Source: Caldilinea sp. CFX5
GTDB taxonomy: Bacteria > Chloroflexota > Anaerolineae > Caldilineales > Caldilineaceae
Direction: 5' to 3'
Assembly: GCA_021405325.1 (NCBI GenBank)
Contig: QWII01000044.1
Span: forward strand, 1-64,000
Length of the DNA: 64,000 bases
Part shown: positions 46,949 through 56,881 of the stretch, one piece after another
Layout of the letters: each line of letters starts with the position of its first letter
Numbering within the stretch: the stretch's first letter is position 1
Position numbers and translations under genes: made by a program
The notes under the pieces: model-generated
What the model saw: the letters and a program-made list of their open reading frames with translations, nothing else
The model's database searches: none
Told to the model about the DNA's origin: nothing

Positions 46949-48121
46949 TTAAATCGCAAACGGATCCGCCGCATCGCGAATGCCGTCGCCGACAAAGTTA
47001 AAGCTGAGGACGGCCATAATGACAAAAAGCCCCGGCAGCATCAGCCACGGTTTTTTCACCACTACGCTGACGGTTTGGGCATCTTGCAGCAGCGTCCCCC
47101 AACTGACGGCCGGCGGGAGAATGCCCAAGCCTAAGAAGCTCAACGCCGTCTCGGCCAGGATCATGCCGGGAATGGCAAGGGTGGCGACGACGATGATATG
47201 GCTTAGGGCGTTGGGCAACATGTGGACCAAGATGATGCGGGCATGGTTGGCGCCGGCGGCTTTGGCCGCCGAAGCAAAATCCATCTCGCGATAGGCCAAC
47301 ACCTTGGCCCGCACCTGGCGCGCCAGACTTGTCCAACCAATGAGCGATAAGATAATCGAGATAAAAAAGAAGCGCATGGTGTTGGTCATATCCGCCGGCA
47401 GCGCGGCGGCAAAGGCCGCCCACAGCGCAATGCTGGGAAAGGACATGAGCAACTCGGTGGAGCGTTGGATCAGCGTATCAATAATGCCGCCAAAGTAGCC
47501 CGAAACGGTGCCTAGCACCGAGCCGAAAATGATGGTCAGCGCTACGCCGATCAACCCCACCGTCATCGAAATGCGACCGCCGTAGATAATGCGCGCCACC
47601 ATATCGCGGCCATTGCGGTCGGTGCCCAACAAAAAGACCGTCCCCGGCTCTTCCACTCCATAGAGATGGCGGTCGCTTTCAATCAAGCCAAAGAGCTTGT
47701 AGGGTTCACCTTTGACAAAGAAGGAAATGGGAAACTTCTGGCTTTGATCATCCTCATGCACCCAATCCAAATTGACGCTATCTAGGGTGGTTGTCGTGCC
47801 ATAGACAAAGGGGCGCAGGTGAAAATTGCCTTCGGCATCAAAGAAGCGTAATAATTGCGGCGGACGGGCAACAAAGTCCTCATCGGAGATGAGATGGTTA
47901 TAGGGGGCAAAAAATTCGGCAAAGACAATCACCGTATACATGCAAAAGAGAACAATCGCCCCGGCGACCGCCAATCGATTGCGCAAAAAGCGCCGCCACA
48001 TAAGCCGCCCAATCGAAAGTTGACCAATATCGCCCGCCACATTGGCGGCTTGGGCATAGGCGGCATTCTGCGGAGCCTCTTCTTCATAGGAAGGCGGTAA
48101 AGGAAGTGCTTGTTGAGCCAT
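46949..48121 (-). CDS. dppC: Peptide ABC transporter permease DppC/OppC
   Basis: 390 residues, longer than the usual ~300. The N-terminal 35 residues are an extension, TM1 is near 45-70, and a periplasmic loop of over 100 residues precedes the five remaining TMs. The BPD loop reads EMDFASAAKAAGANHARIIL. AAAGGA precedes ATG 48121. The enlarged loop is shared by OppC-like proteins of large-peptide importers. Confidence 0.92.
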   Translation of the reverse strand: MAQQALPLPPSYEEEAPQNAAYAQAANVAGDIGQLSIGRLMWRRFLRNRLAVAGAIVLFCMYTVIVFAEFFAPYNHLISDEDFVARPPQLLRFFDAEGNFHLRPFVYGTTTTLDSVNLDWVHEDDQSQKFPISFFVKGEPYKLFGLIESDRHLYGVEEPGTVFLLGTDRNGRDMVARIIYGGRISMTVGLIGVALTIIFGSVLGTVSGYFGGIIDTLIQRSTELLMSFPSIALWAAFAAALPADMTNTMRFFFISIILSLIGWTSLARQVRAKVLAYREMDFASAAKAAGANHARIILVHMLPNALSHIIVVATLAIPGMILAETALSFLGLGILPPAVSWGTLLQDAQTVSVVVKKPWLMLPGLFVIMAVLSFNFVGDGIRDAADPFAI

Positions 48122-48141
48122 AGAAAGTCCTTTGTCTTATA

Positions 48142-48231
48142 GTCAGTTCGTCGCGTGGTCGTATGGTCGTTTAGTCTACAATCGAATGGTCTGTAATCGA
48201 AAAAGACTACGCGACCACGCGACGAACTGAC
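48142..48231. repeat. Intergenic palindrome, TCGTCGCGTGGTCG family
   Basis: The 19-base arms 48142-48160 and 48213-48231 are perfect complements with a 52-base loop containing further partial copies of GGTCGTTTAGTCT. It shares its core with the element at 40698 and lies between dppB and dppC. Confidence 0.92.
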
Positions 48232-48245
48232 CACGCGACTACGGA

Positions 48246-49229
48246 CTACTCGTACCGAATGCGCGGATCGACGAGCGCCAGCAAAATATCGGCTAGAAAG
48301 TTGCCCAGCACCAACATCCCAGCCAGGAACATGAGAATGGTGCCGGCCAGATACATATCTTGTTGGCGTAACGCATTGAAGTACAGGGGGCCGGTCGTAT
48401 TCAACCCCAGCACAATCGAGACCACTAGCGAGCCGGAGATGATCGACGGTAGACTCAACCCCAGCAACATGATCAGCGGGTGAATGGCGTTGCGCACCGC
48501 ATGTTTGATGATCACCGTTGGTTCACGTAACCCACGCGCACGGGCGGCCTGGACATATTGCATATTCAAAATATCAAGCAGGTTGCCGCGCATAATGCGC
48601 ATCAACCCCGCTGTACCTGAGGTGCCGACCACCAAAACCGGCACCCAGAGATGCTTGAGCAGGTCCACCACTTTGGCAAAGCTCCACGGCGCATCAATAT
48701 ATTCGCGCGAGAAAAGGCCGCCGACCGAAAAGCCAAACCACTGTTGCGCCAGCACCATTAAGACCAACGCCAACATAAAATCGGGAATCGACAGCCCGGC
48801 CATCCCCACCAAAGTGGCGGCATTATCACCCAATTTATACTGATGGGTGGCGGCATAGATGCCAATCGGAATCGCAACGACCCAGGTGAAAAGCAAGCTA
48901 AAGAACGCAATTAGCGCCGTGTAGCCAAGCCGCGCCCAAATTAGATTCTTCACTTCTTGGTTATATTGAAAGGACTCGCCGAAATCGCCCTGGACAAAGC
49001 CGCTGACCCATTTCCAATATTGCACATAGAGCGGTTGATCCAACCCATAGCGCCGTTTGAGCGCCTCTAACTCCGCCTCTGCTGTGTGCGTCCCCTGATT
49101 TTGGCGTTGGGCTTGATACACTTCAATATAACTGCCGGGCGGCAGATTAATAATGAAGAAACCGATCATCGAAATGAAGATCAGCGTTGTGACCATGTAA
49201 ATTAAACGACGGGCGAGAAAGGCAAGCAT
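48246..49229 (-). CDS. dppB: Peptide ABC transporter permease DppB/OppB
   Basis: 327 residues from ATG 49229. The longer open frame to 49295 runs through the upstream palindrome. There are six TM segments and a signature loop LNMQYVQAARARGLREPTVI. The long first periplasmic loop contains the usual YGLDQPLYVQYWKW motif. It follows the binding-protein gene directly. Confidence 0.93.
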   Translation of the reverse strand: MLAFLARRLIYMVTTLIFISMIGFFIINLPPGSYIEVYQAQRQNQGTHTAEAELEALKRRYGLDQPLYVQYWKWVSGFVQGDFGESFQYNQEVKNLIWARLGYTALIAFFSLLFTWVVAIPIGIYAATHQYKLGDNAATLVGMAGLSIPDFMLALVLMVLAQQWFGFSVGGLFSREYIDAPWSFAKVVDLLKHLWVPVLVVGTSGTAGLMRIMRGNLLDILNMQYVQAARARGLREPTVIIKHAVRNAIHPLIMLLGLSLPSIISGSLVVSIVLGLNTTGPLYFNALRQQDMYLAGTILMFLAGMLVLGNFLADILLALVDPRIRYE

Positions 49230-49250
49230 AGATGATGATCCTGTCTCCGA

Positions 49251-49305
49251 AAGTGGCGAGTGGCGGGTGGCGAGTAGACCACCGCCACCCGCCACCCGTT
49301 ACCCA
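49251..49305. repeat. Palindrome of GTGGCG(A/G) 7-bp units
   Basis: GTGGCGA, GTGGCGG, GTGGCGA run from 49253 and face CGCCACC units at 49281-49299. It fills the gap up to the binding-protein stop codon. Confidence 0.8.
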
Positions 49306-51384
49306 CTACTCTTTATAATACATCTGTTCCGGATAGACGGCGCCAAAGTAGGACATGATCCAGGGGCCGACAAAACCGCCCTGTCCCAGTTGTTCTTTGG
49401 AGGGGAAGTTGCCGACTTTCTCCAAGGCGGTCACAATCACAACTTCATTACCGACGGTGCCGATAAAGAAGGGACCCTCTTCAATGTGGACACGAATAAT
49501 GTCCTGGCTTAATGCGAGCCGCTTGGCATCATCGGGTTCCACGCGGGCAGCATCATAGATCTCCCACAGCTTCCACGCCGGATCGCCAGGAGGCGGTTCT
49601 TCGCGCGGCGGGTTGCGTTCCAGCGGGTCGAGATCTAACTCGGTGCCTTCTTTATCGGTGCCACGCACCTGATACCAGGAGCCGTACAGCGGTGCGGTGC
49701 GGTCGTTGTCGACCCAGACCACCCAGTTGGGGAAGACCAGGAAGTTCGGCCCATCACCAACGCCCCAACAGCCACGGATATCGATCTCAGAGTTATCTTG
49801 CATGATCGCCATCTGCTCGTCGGGAACCACGTTGATTTGCACTTTGAAGCCGACTGCTTCCCACCCTTCTTTAATAATTTCCGTTGCCTGGCTTTGGGTG
49901 CGACTTTGCATCGCGCCAGCGCTGCAATCAATGCGCAAGGTCAATTCATCACCGCTCGGCAAATCGCGAACGCCATCACCATTGGCATCGACAGCGCCGG
50001 CTTCGTCCAGCAGAGAGCCGGCTTTTTCCGGATTGTATTCAACGGCCAGATCACGCCACTGCTCGTAGAGTTTGCGCCCCTCTTCATTGGCCGTGAATTC
50101 TTTGGCTTTAGGACTCATGGTGCCGGTGGTCTTTTCGCCGGTGCCAAAGTAGACAATTTTTTGAATCTTGTCGCGGTCGATAGCATGGGAGAGCGCCAGG
50201 CGGAAATTGCGATTGCGGTAGAGTTCCCGTTTTTGCGGATCTTGGTGCGTCCAGTTCGGATAGACCATCACGCCAGTGCCGCCGCCGCCGTCCCACAAGT
50301 AGGTCTTTAACCCAACGGTGGCTTCGGCATCGCGGAAGACGGAAAGTTCACTGAGCGGTTGGCTGTTGCAAGGGCGACCACAAATTTCCTGTTCGCCGGC
50401 TAGAACACGCAACTTGGAAACTTCTAGATTTTCGATGTAGGTGACGTCGATGTAGTCGATGTAGGGCAGTTGATTGCCGGCGGTATCGACGGCATAGTAA
50501 TAGGGATTGCGCTCCAACTTCAGGCGCGTACCGGCTTCATACTCAACCGGCATCCAGGGATTTAGCACCGGCGTATCAGGGTTGGCGCGCCAGTCGATCT
50601 TCTGATCATGTTCCTCAAAGGTAGTGACAGCCGTGTTGTACTTCGGGTGGAATTGGCTGGCATAATGTTTGGGAACAAACAGGCGTTCACCCGCCGGCAC
50701 CATTCCATTCGGCCACATCGCCAGGCGATCCAAGAAAAGTGGCGCCGGCGCCGCAAAGTTGAACTTCAGGGTGTAATCATCCACTTTGGTGACAGTCGCC
50801 ATCTCACCACCAGAAATTAGGTAATCCGGCGGTACATCGGTGTGATCCGGGTTGATGACCATATCTTCCCACCAGTAGAGGAAGTCATCGACCGTAAAGG
50901 GTTGACCATCGGACCACTTGGTTCCTTCGCGGAAGAAGAGGGTGTATTCGGTCTTGTCTTCGTTGAAATCCCACCCTTTGGCCAACCCCGGTCGCTTGTC
51001 TAGACCATCTTTAACCCAGTGAACGGGTGAATAGCCATACATTGCCATCGTCAGATGATTGCCATTGGTCGCTGTATCAAAGCGATGCCAGGTGCCGCCA
51101 TATTTGCCGATTTCGTTGTAGGGTGTAATGATCAGCGGTTCTGCCGGGATGCGCTCATCCAGCGGCGGCAACTCGCCGGCCATAACCTTCTCGTGCAACA
51201 TGGGCGCTTCGTGGGTGTCGCTCATCTCGCCGGCGGGGGCAGCCGTGGCTTGTTCTTGGGCGGCCGGCGCCTCCGCGGCAGCCGCCGGTTGCTCCGGCGC
51301 CGCGGCGGGTTGACCGCCACAAGCCGCCAGAATTAACGTGGCGATCAGTAGGATGCCTAAAACCGTATTCACTTTTCGCTGCAT
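49306..51384 (-). CDS. Peptide ABC transporter substrate-binding lipoprotein (family 5)
   Basis: 692 residues, first gene of the Dpp-type operon. The signal peptide ends LILAAC with the lipidated Cys at 22, followed by an Ala/Pro/Glu linker, then the family 5 fold (EGTKWSDGQPFTVDDF near 160, FRLALSHAIDRDKI near 395). AAGGAGGG before ATG 51384 is the best ribosome-binding site in the window. At this length it belongs to the large OppA-like group, so longer peptides or oligosaccharides are both possible ligands. Confidence 0.92.
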   Translation of the reverse strand: MQRKVNTVLGILLIATLILAACGGQPAAAPEQPAAAAEAPAAQEQATAAPAGEMSDTHEAPMLHEKVMAGELPPLDERIPAEPLIITPYNEIGKYGGTWHRFDTATNGNHLTMAMYGYSPVHWVKDGLDKRPGLAKGWDFNEDKTEYTLFFREGTKWSDGQPFTVDDFLYWWEDMVINPDHTDVPPDYLISGGEMATVTKVDDYTLKFNFAAPAPLFLDRLAMWPNGMVPAGERLFVPKHYASQFHPKYNTAVTTFEEHDQKIDWRANPDTPVLNPWMPVEYEAGTRLKLERNPYYYAVDTAGNQLPYIDYIDVTYIENLEVSKLRVLAGEQEICGRPCNSQPLSELSVFRDAEATVGLKTYLWDGGGGTGVMVYPNWTHQDPQKRELYRNRNFRLALSHAIDRDKIQKIVYFGTGEKTTGTMSPKAKEFTANEEGRKLYEQWRDLAVEYNPEKAGSLLDEAGAVDANGDGVRDLPSGDELTLRIDCSAGAMQSRTQSQATEIIKEGWEAVGFKVQINVVPDEQMAIMQDNSEIDIRGCWGVGDGPNFLVFPNWVVWVDNDRTAPLYGSWYQVRGTDKEGTELDLDPLERNPPREEPPPGDPAWKLWEIYDAARVEPDDAKRLALSQDIIRVHIEEGPFFIGTVGNEVVIVTALEKVGNFPSKEQLGQGGFVGPWIMSYFGAVYPEQMYYKE

Positions 51385-51815
51385 TCAATCCCTCCTTGGT
51401 TGGTATCGTGATGTGTCTTCCAGGGCGAGTCGCGCGCGGGGGCAAGCAAGCGTACTATGCTTGTAGGCTGTTATGCGCAGTTAGGCTGATTCACCTCCTT
51501 ATAGTGTTGTAGCGCCTCTGATCACGGTGAATAAGGACAGCAGTGGGAGCAGCGGTAAACGCAATATTTTCGTGATCAAACAAAAGAAGCGTTACAAAGT
51601 TTCGGAACTGTGTTTATTGACCCATACAAACGGCGTGGATGAAATAACCTGGAATTTACTACACTACTGAGAAGTGTAAGACTGGGAAGATCACTCCAGG
51701 ATGTGGAAAAGATGTTACCACAGAAAATTTAATCGAGCAACCACGGGAACTATTGAGGTGATTTCAACCGACAGCCGCTGCCAGCGGCGCGTTTCTTTTA
51801 CGCTGTCCTGTACGA
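51385..51815. other. 431-base gap upstream of the peptide importer
   Basis: No gene is seen. This should contain the promoter of the Dpp operon (minus strand), but I find no convincing -35/-10 pair. Two inverted copies of GATCACG lie about 50 bases apart (near 51519 and 51570) and could be a regulator site. A short hairpin GCCGCTG/CAGCGGC at 51773-51787 lies after the glycosyltransferase stop without a T-run. Confidence 0.4.
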
Positions 51816-54206
51816 CTATGGTTGAAGCACGAGCGTTGTCAGGGCGACAAAGGTGTCATTCATGACAACTTCCAGTTGATAATTCCCAGGAGTGAGCGTT
51901 GATGGTATCGTGGTGCGCACCCGCTGGCAAACCACCTCCGTCGCAGCCGGCGCTACGTCAAGGTCAGGCGCAATTTCACCTTGCCATAGGTCAAGTCGCT
52001 TATCACGCACGAGTAAGCGCAGGGTAATCGGGCTGGTTGGCAACGTTGCACCCCCATTCCAGTAGAGATCGACGGTAACAGGTGCGCCGACCCGTAACGG
52101 ATCGGTTTGCACCTGATACCCAATGATCTGTAAATCCGACGCCAGCGTCAAGGCGACGGGATTGGATAAACCAATTTCGTTATGTTGGTAGCTGCGCATG
52201 GGGAGCGTGACTTGACCGGCAACCACCGAATTACCTAAGCCATCGAGGCGCGGCCGCCGTTGGCCATCGGCGGCCAGCTCATACCAGCCGGTAATGACAT
52301 CAACCGTCGCGCCGCCGGCGCAGGGATCGTTGACATCAAACGGATAGCGTTCAATCACCCGCTCCCCCGGCGACCAGACCGGTGTTAAATAGCTACCGTT
52401 GCCGGGTAACTTGTCCACCTGCGCCACCCGTCGCCCGTCGCCATCGATAAAGTGGAGAAACGCGGTCAGGCTGCGGTGGGTCGGCTGTTCGGCGCGCCAG
52501 AAGAGGATCACTTCGTTGCGCTCTTTGTGCGGCTTCATGCCCAGGAGCGTTGGCCCGTCGTCAAAGCGCGCTTCCATTGTGTTGGTGGGTTGGAAATCAG
52601 CCGGCCAGTCGTTACTCAGCGGAACGTCTACCTTGACCAATGCCAGCAGGCGTTGCCCATAAGCATCCAGTACCTCTTCGGCCTGCACGCCCGACCAGCG
52701 TTCAGCCAGTTGTTCGGCGCGCGCCATCTTTTCACCGGGAAACGCATAAACCACCCCTTGCCCCACCGGCGGCAACACCAACGTCTCCACTGGATCGAGC
52801 GCTTTGATCAAGCTGTTGCTGCGCAAAAAGGTAAAGGTGGCATGGTCGGCCCACAGGGGTTGGAGGAAGACTTCATACCCCGCGGCGGCCAGGTTTTCCA
52901 GCGCAGCCAGCGCGTCCAATTTATCAGCGTCGTAGGCGTAATAACTCTCCGGCCGTTGGGGAAAGCGCACAAAAAAGTCATAACTGGCCCAAACTCCGCT
53001 AATGGTCAACATGAGGCCGGCTAGCGCAGCGCCGCTCCAGACTGGTAAACGAGTGGTAGGATGGGTGGCGCGCCACTGTTGCCATCGTTCTATCAACCAA
53101 CCAAGACCCAACCCGACGGGCAAAAAGGTAGCCGGCAGCGACGGCATTGTGCGCGAATAGTTGGGCGCCGCTTCGCTTAAGACTGAAGGCATGAGCATAA
53201 CAAAGGCCCAAATTGCCAGCAAGACCAAGGCATTGACATCGGGGTCATCCGCCCGCCGCCGCCAGAGCCGCCCTGCCCAGAGACCGACGCCCACTAAAAA
53301 GGGGATCGAGAGCAAGGGGTCAAAGACGGGCCGTCCCGCTAGGTTGTGCGCCCACTCCACATCACCGGCAAAGTTGAACATGCCCAGCACATGGAAGATA
53401 TTCGCCAGCAACGCCGCCCACGGTTGATCGCCGCTGACGCGATCGGCAAAGATCGAAACCTCCGAAGCGTGACCAAAGAAGAAATCGGGATGGCGATAGA
53501 ACTCGATGCCTAACGGCAGAAAGACCAAAAAGGCGATTACGCCGGTAATGAAGAGAATGCCTACGGCGCTATCCACCGCCAGCCGTCGCTCTTTGGGGTT
53601 GCGCCAGAGCAACCAGGCGGTATACGCCAGCAGGATAAAGGGTACAAACCGCCCACTCGGATGCGTCCAGACCGTCAAGCCGGTGAGAATCCCGCTCGTC
53701 AACAACGCCCAACGGCGTGACCACGGACGCTCGGCATGATGGGCCAGCCAATATGCGCCAAAGAGTCCGCTCAGGATCAGCGGCATGGTAATGACGCGGA
53801 TGCCGTAGTGGCTAAAGTGGAGATGCCAAAAGCTAATCGCCAGCGTTACGCTGGTGCAAAGGGCAATGGTCCGCGAATCGCGCGTCAAAATGGTGCGGAG
53901 CAGCCAATAGGTGGCCGCCACGGCGCCAATGCCGACCAACGCCGACGCCAGTCGCAAGCTGTAGACATAGAAGCCGAGAAAAGTTCCCAGCAGCGCTTGG
54001 AAATAGCTGTAGAGCGCCTCCCGCCCGCCGTTGGCCGGCAGAAAGAGGGGGCGATTGCCATACCAGATCTGTTCGGCGTCAATCGCGTTAAATGCCTCAT
54101 CAAATTGAAAACCGGGCGGCACTTCGCCCAGCTTGTAAAAGCGCAATACAGCCGCCAGCAATGTCACGCTCAATAAGAGCGCCCAGTCACGTCGATTCCA
54201 CTTCAT
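51816..54206 (-). CDS. GT39/ArnT-like membrane glycosyltransferase
   Basis: 796 residues. About 11-12 TM helices occupy residues 8-420, with the catalytic-type acidic pair D36-E37 in the first external loop (FQFDEAFNAID), as in GT-C enzymes that use polyprenyl-phosphate sugars. The C-terminal 370 residues form an extracytoplasmic beta-rich domain. It likely transfers a sugar to a cell-surface acceptor. A second gene of similar architecture follows at 54234 after it in the order of the map, that is upstream in transcription, with a 27-base gap. Confidence 0.82.
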   Translation of the reverse strand: MKWNRRDWALLLSVTLLAAVLRFYKLGEVPPGFQFDEAFNAIDAEQIWYGNRPLFLPANGGREALYSYFQALLGTFLGFYVYSLRLASALVGIGAVAATYWLLRTILTRDSRTIALCTSVTLAISFWHLHFSHYGIRVITMPLILSGLFGAYWLAHHAERPWSRRWALLTSGILTGLTVWTHPSGRFVPFILLAYTAWLLWRNPKERRLAVDSAVGILFITGVIAFLVFLPLGIEFYRHPDFFFGHASEVSIFADRVSGDQPWAALLANIFHVLGMFNFAGDVEWAHNLAGRPVFDPLLSIPFLVGVGLWAGRLWRRRADDPDVNALVLLAIWAFVMLMPSVLSEAAPNYSRTMPSLPATFLPVGLGLGWLIERWQQWRATHPTTRLPVWSGAALAGLMLTISGVWASYDFFVRFPQRPESYYAYDADKLDALAALENLAAAGYEVFLQPLWADHATFTFLRSNSLIKALDPVETLVLPPVGQGVVYAFPGEKMARAEQLAERWSGVQAEEVLDAYGQRLLALVKVDVPLSNDWPADFQPTNTMEARFDDGPTLLGMKPHKERNEVILFWRAEQPTHRSLTAFLHFIDGDGRRVAQVDKLPGNGSYLTPVWSPGERVIERYPFDVNDPCAGGATVDVITGWYELAADGQRRPRLDGLGNSVVAGQVTLPMRSYQHNEIGLSNPVALTLASDLQIIGYQVQTDPLRVGAPVTVDLYWNGGATLPTSPITLRLLVRDKRLDLWQGEIAPDLDVAPAATEVVCQRVRTTIPSTLTPGNYQLEVVMNDTFVALTTLVLQP

Positions 54207-54233
54207 GAATTGCTCGTTCTTGTTATCGATGTT

Positions 54234-56174
54234 TTATTGTCTAGTAAACTCGATTGTATCATTAATGGTGAGCTTTGCCACGATAAGCGGGGCGTCGGTT
54301 GCCGATTCACCAGGACGTTCGTACCGAATGGGCGCCAGCGTCGCCGGAACATAAAGATTCACTCCAAGTTGGTATGCTCCCGGCACCGTGGTTGTCGGCA
54401 GTGGCAGGGCCAAGTAACCCGGCTTCTCATCGCCCGCATTCCAGGTAGTAGGCGGCAACAGCGGCCCAATCGGGAAGCTATCCCGCTGACTGACGACGGC
54501 CCCATTGGCATCCAGCAAACGCAGGGTGACACGGTAGTCGATGGTCGGTTTGCTTTGCGCCAGCCAGGTCAGCGTCGTAAGCAGGTAGGCCGGTTCATCA
54601 AGCCGGGCTGGGCGCAGGGTGACAGTCGTCGCTTGCAGGAGCATTTCACCGTTGAAAAGCGCTACCGGTCGGCTTTGTATCTGCGACTCGACAAAATGCG
54701 GACTGAGAAAGTGACAGAGCCGCACATCCAGCCAAGCATAACACTCCCGCTGGAAGGCAATGGCAGTTAAAAACTTCGGCACAAACTCGCCGGGGTCCAC
54801 TTCATTTTCGGCAGTCAAACTCAGCCACAGACCAGGGTGATCGACCAGCGCCTGACGCAAATGATCGTCCATCTCCTCCGGCACCACCGGTGGGGCGTTG
54901 ACCGGCCAGTAGTCCGGCAGCGTAATCATCGGCGCAGTGAGGAATGTTTTTTCCGCCGGTAAGTAATACTTTGCCAATAGATGCTGCCGCGGTCCTTCCA
55001 ACAAGAGCGCCTCATCGGGCTGGCGATGGCTGGTCAAATATGCCGTCATCTCCCGATAGGCGCTCTTCTGATATGGCCCAAAGTATTGCGGCAAGGCGAG
55101 TGCACTCGGCGTGAGCGCCACGACCAGCGCAGTCGCCCCCAGGCTCCAGTGTAACTGCCCCAGCCAACCGATCCCGGCGGCAATAACTATCAACAGCGGC
55201 GGCATGATGTAGAGCAGGTAGCGCGTCGCCAGCGTGCGTGAAATCAATAGCGAGACCACCACCGGCAGGAGGCAAACCAGGAGCAACAACAACCCACGTT
55301 GTTTATCTGCAAAGCCTGCCAAATTCGTAGGTCGCAGCAAGAGGATAAAACCCAACGCGACCAGCGGTAGGAGCAGGTAGCCCCAAACAGCCTCGGCGCT
55401 ACCCCAGCGAATGGCGGCAAAGGTCAGATCACGCCAGAGCGCGTCGGCAAATGCCGGCGCTGTTGGTTGCGGCCCGTCACTACCGCTGAGGACAATGGTC
55501 GCCGTAGCGCGGAAACCGGGAGCAAAAGCCATCCAGAGCGCCAGCGGTGCGATGGTCAATAAGAGCGCGGCGCCATGCCAAAGCCAATACCGTAGGGGCA
55601 ACCGTTGCCAGAGCAGCCAACCCAATAGAAAGACGCCCTCCGCCCCGATCAGCAGCACACTGTAATAGTGTAACCCCAACATGGCCCAGTTGACCAGCAA
55701 GTATAGCCCCACTTTACCGACGGTTGGGGCTATTGCCAACTGTTGTGTAAGTAACAAAGAAGCCAACGCCAACGCCACCACCAGCGTATACATCCGTGCT
55801 TCTTGGCTGTAATAAATTAATACCGGCGCTGTGGTTGTTAAGAGAACGGCTGTCAATGCTGTCCAGGTTGCTAAACCCAACCGGCGCGCCAGTTGCCAGG
55901 CCAGCGGTAAGGCGATAACGCCGGCAAAGACCGGGAGCAGGCGCAAGGCCACTTCACTCTGCCCAATGGCGAGCGACCAGTAGTGCATGAGCAATTGCCA
56001 AAGGGGTGGGTGTTCAAAGGCGGCGCGCCAGTGGAAATCGCTGATCGCCGCCGGCGTCGCCCGCGCCATCAGTGCCGTGGCCGCCTCATCATAGGCGAGA
56101 CCTTTGGCATCCAATGACCAGAGACGCAAGGCAAAAGCGAAGAGCAGCAAAAGCAGCAAGGCAAAACGGCGCAT
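54234..56174 (-). CDS. GT39-like membrane glycosyltransferase, leaderless start
   Basis: 646 residues from ATG 56174. The acidic pair D29-E30 (LAYDEAATAL) lies after TM1, followed by about 10 more TMs and a C-terminal extracytoplasmic domain of ~230 residues. The architecture matches the neighbouring gene (51816-54206) but the sequences are clearly diverged, so this is an old duplication or a functional pair. The promoter at 56181-56210 would start transcription at or within a base or two of the ATG, and no ribosome-binding site is present. Confidence 0.82.
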   Translation of the reverse strand: MRRFALLLLLLFAFALRLWSLDAKGLAYDEAATALMARATPAAISDFHWRAAFEHPPLWQLLMHYWSLAIGQSEVALRLLPVFAGVIALPLAWQLARRLGLATWTALTAVLLTTTAPVLIYYSQEARMYTLVVALALASLLLTQQLAIAPTVGKVGLYLLVNWAMLGLHYYSVLLIGAEGVFLLGWLLWQRLPLRYWLWHGAALLLTIAPLALWMAFAPGFRATATIVLSGSDGPQPTAPAFADALWRDLTFAAIRWGSAEAVWGYLLLPLVALGFILLLRPTNLAGFADKQRGLLLLLVCLLPVVVSLLISRTLATRYLLYIMPPLLIVIAAGIGWLGQLHWSLGATALVVALTPSALALPQYFGPYQKSAYREMTAYLTSHRQPDEALLLEGPRQHLLAKYYLPAEKTFLTAPMITLPDYWPVNAPPVVPEEMDDHLRQALVDHPGLWLSLTAENEVDPGEFVPKFLTAIAFQRECYAWLDVRLCHFLSPHFVESQIQSRPVALFNGEMLLQATTVTLRPARLDEPAYLLTTLTWLAQSKPTIDYRVTLRLLDANGAVVSQRDSFPIGPLLPPTTWNAGDEKPGYLALPLPTTTVPGAYQLGVNLYVPATLAPIRYERPGESATDAPLIVAKLTINDTIEFTRQ

Positions 56175-56180
56175 AGCTGA

Positions 56181-56210
56181 AGTATACCAGCCCAACCCGC
56201 CGTTGGTCAA
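56181..56210 (-). promoter_or_regulatory. Promoter of the glycosyltransferase pair
   Basis: On the minus strand TTGACC (56205-56210), an 18-bp spacer and TATACT (56181-56186). The geometry and -10 box are the same as for the LacI promoter. The -10 ends six bases before the ATG, implying a leaderless mRNA. Confidence 0.65.
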
Positions 56211-56219
56211 CGTAGCGCG

Positions 56220-56260
56220 GATCACAAACCGGGTTGCTGATCGAAACCCGGTTTGTGATC
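56220..56260. repeat. Perfect palindrome, 16-bp arms
   Basis: GATCACAAACCGGGTT (56220-56235) and its exact complement 56245-56260, with a 9-base loop. It starts three bases after the ybjQ stop codon in transcription order and ends ten bases before the -35 box of the glycosyltransferase promoter, so it may insulate the two. Confidence 0.92.
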
Positions 56261-56263
56261 TAT

Positions 56264-56581
56264 TCAGATCACAACTGCCGTGCCGCTGACGGCGACCATG
56301 AGCATACTGCCGCCCTGGCCGACCGTTTCATAGTCCAGATCAATGCCGACAATGGCATTGGCGCCCATGCTGGTGGCTGCCTGTTTCATCTCGCTGATGG
56401 CAATCTCCTGGGCGCGGCGTAATTCTTCTTCATAGGCGCCGGAACGGCCACCGACAATGTCGCGGAAGCCGGCAAAAAGGTCTTTGAAAATATTGGCGCC
56501 CAAAATGGCCTCGCCGGTGACCAGGCCAAGATATTGTTTGATGGGCTTGCCCTCGATCGTCGGTGTTGTTGTTACTAACAT
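56264..56581 (-). CDS. YbjQ/UPF0145 family protein
   Basis: 105 residues, a normal length for the family. It has the N-terminal TIEGKPI motif, a central helix ([18 protein letters not shown]), and the conserved [13 protein letters not shown] followed by VSGTAV. AGAAGGAG precedes ATG 56581. These small pentameric proteins have no established reaction. A possible promoter on the minus strand (CTGACC, 17 bp, TACACT) lies around 56645-56675. Confidence 0.9.
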   Translation of the reverse strand: MLVTTTPTIEGKPIKQYLGLVTGEAILGANIFKDLFAGFRDIVGGRSGAYEEELRRAQEIAISEMKQAATSMGANAIVGIDLDYETVGQGGSMLMVAVSGTAVVI

Positions 56582-56689
56582 CGTTCGCGCAACTCCTTCT
56601 CTTTTTGCTTGTCACAAGAGTGTAATTAACGGGGTGGTGCGGCTGTAGTGTACCAGCCTATGGGCAATGGGTCAGGTGGCAAGCTTCCA

Positions 56690-56740
56690 GTAGGGCAAGG
56701 TGGGTGCGTTACACAGCGCAACGCACCCACCTTGCCCTAC
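56690..56740. repeat. Perfect palindrome, 21-bp arms
   Basis: 56690-56710 (GTAGGGCAAGGTGGGTGCGT...) and 56720-56740 are perfect complements with a 9-base loop. It lies between the divergent ybjQ and UbiB-like genes. Similar GTAGGG...GTGCGTT palindromes are, as I recall, common in other bacterial phyla. Confidence 0.92.
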
Positions 56741-56881
56741 CGTTTGATGAGTGGCAAGTAATAATGGATCGGAATAAGCCCAACCCCGCCTGTCGCCGCG
56801 CTGACCGTTGGGGGCGCATTGAGGCGTGGCTTGGTTGTAGAGAATTTGACTTCCCTTTGCCCCTGGGCTACCATCAGGGCT

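Noticed and set aside
56220..56260. Rho-independent terminator of ybjQ
   Set aside because: The stem is excellent but no T-run follows on the transcribed strand, so I list it as a palindrome only.
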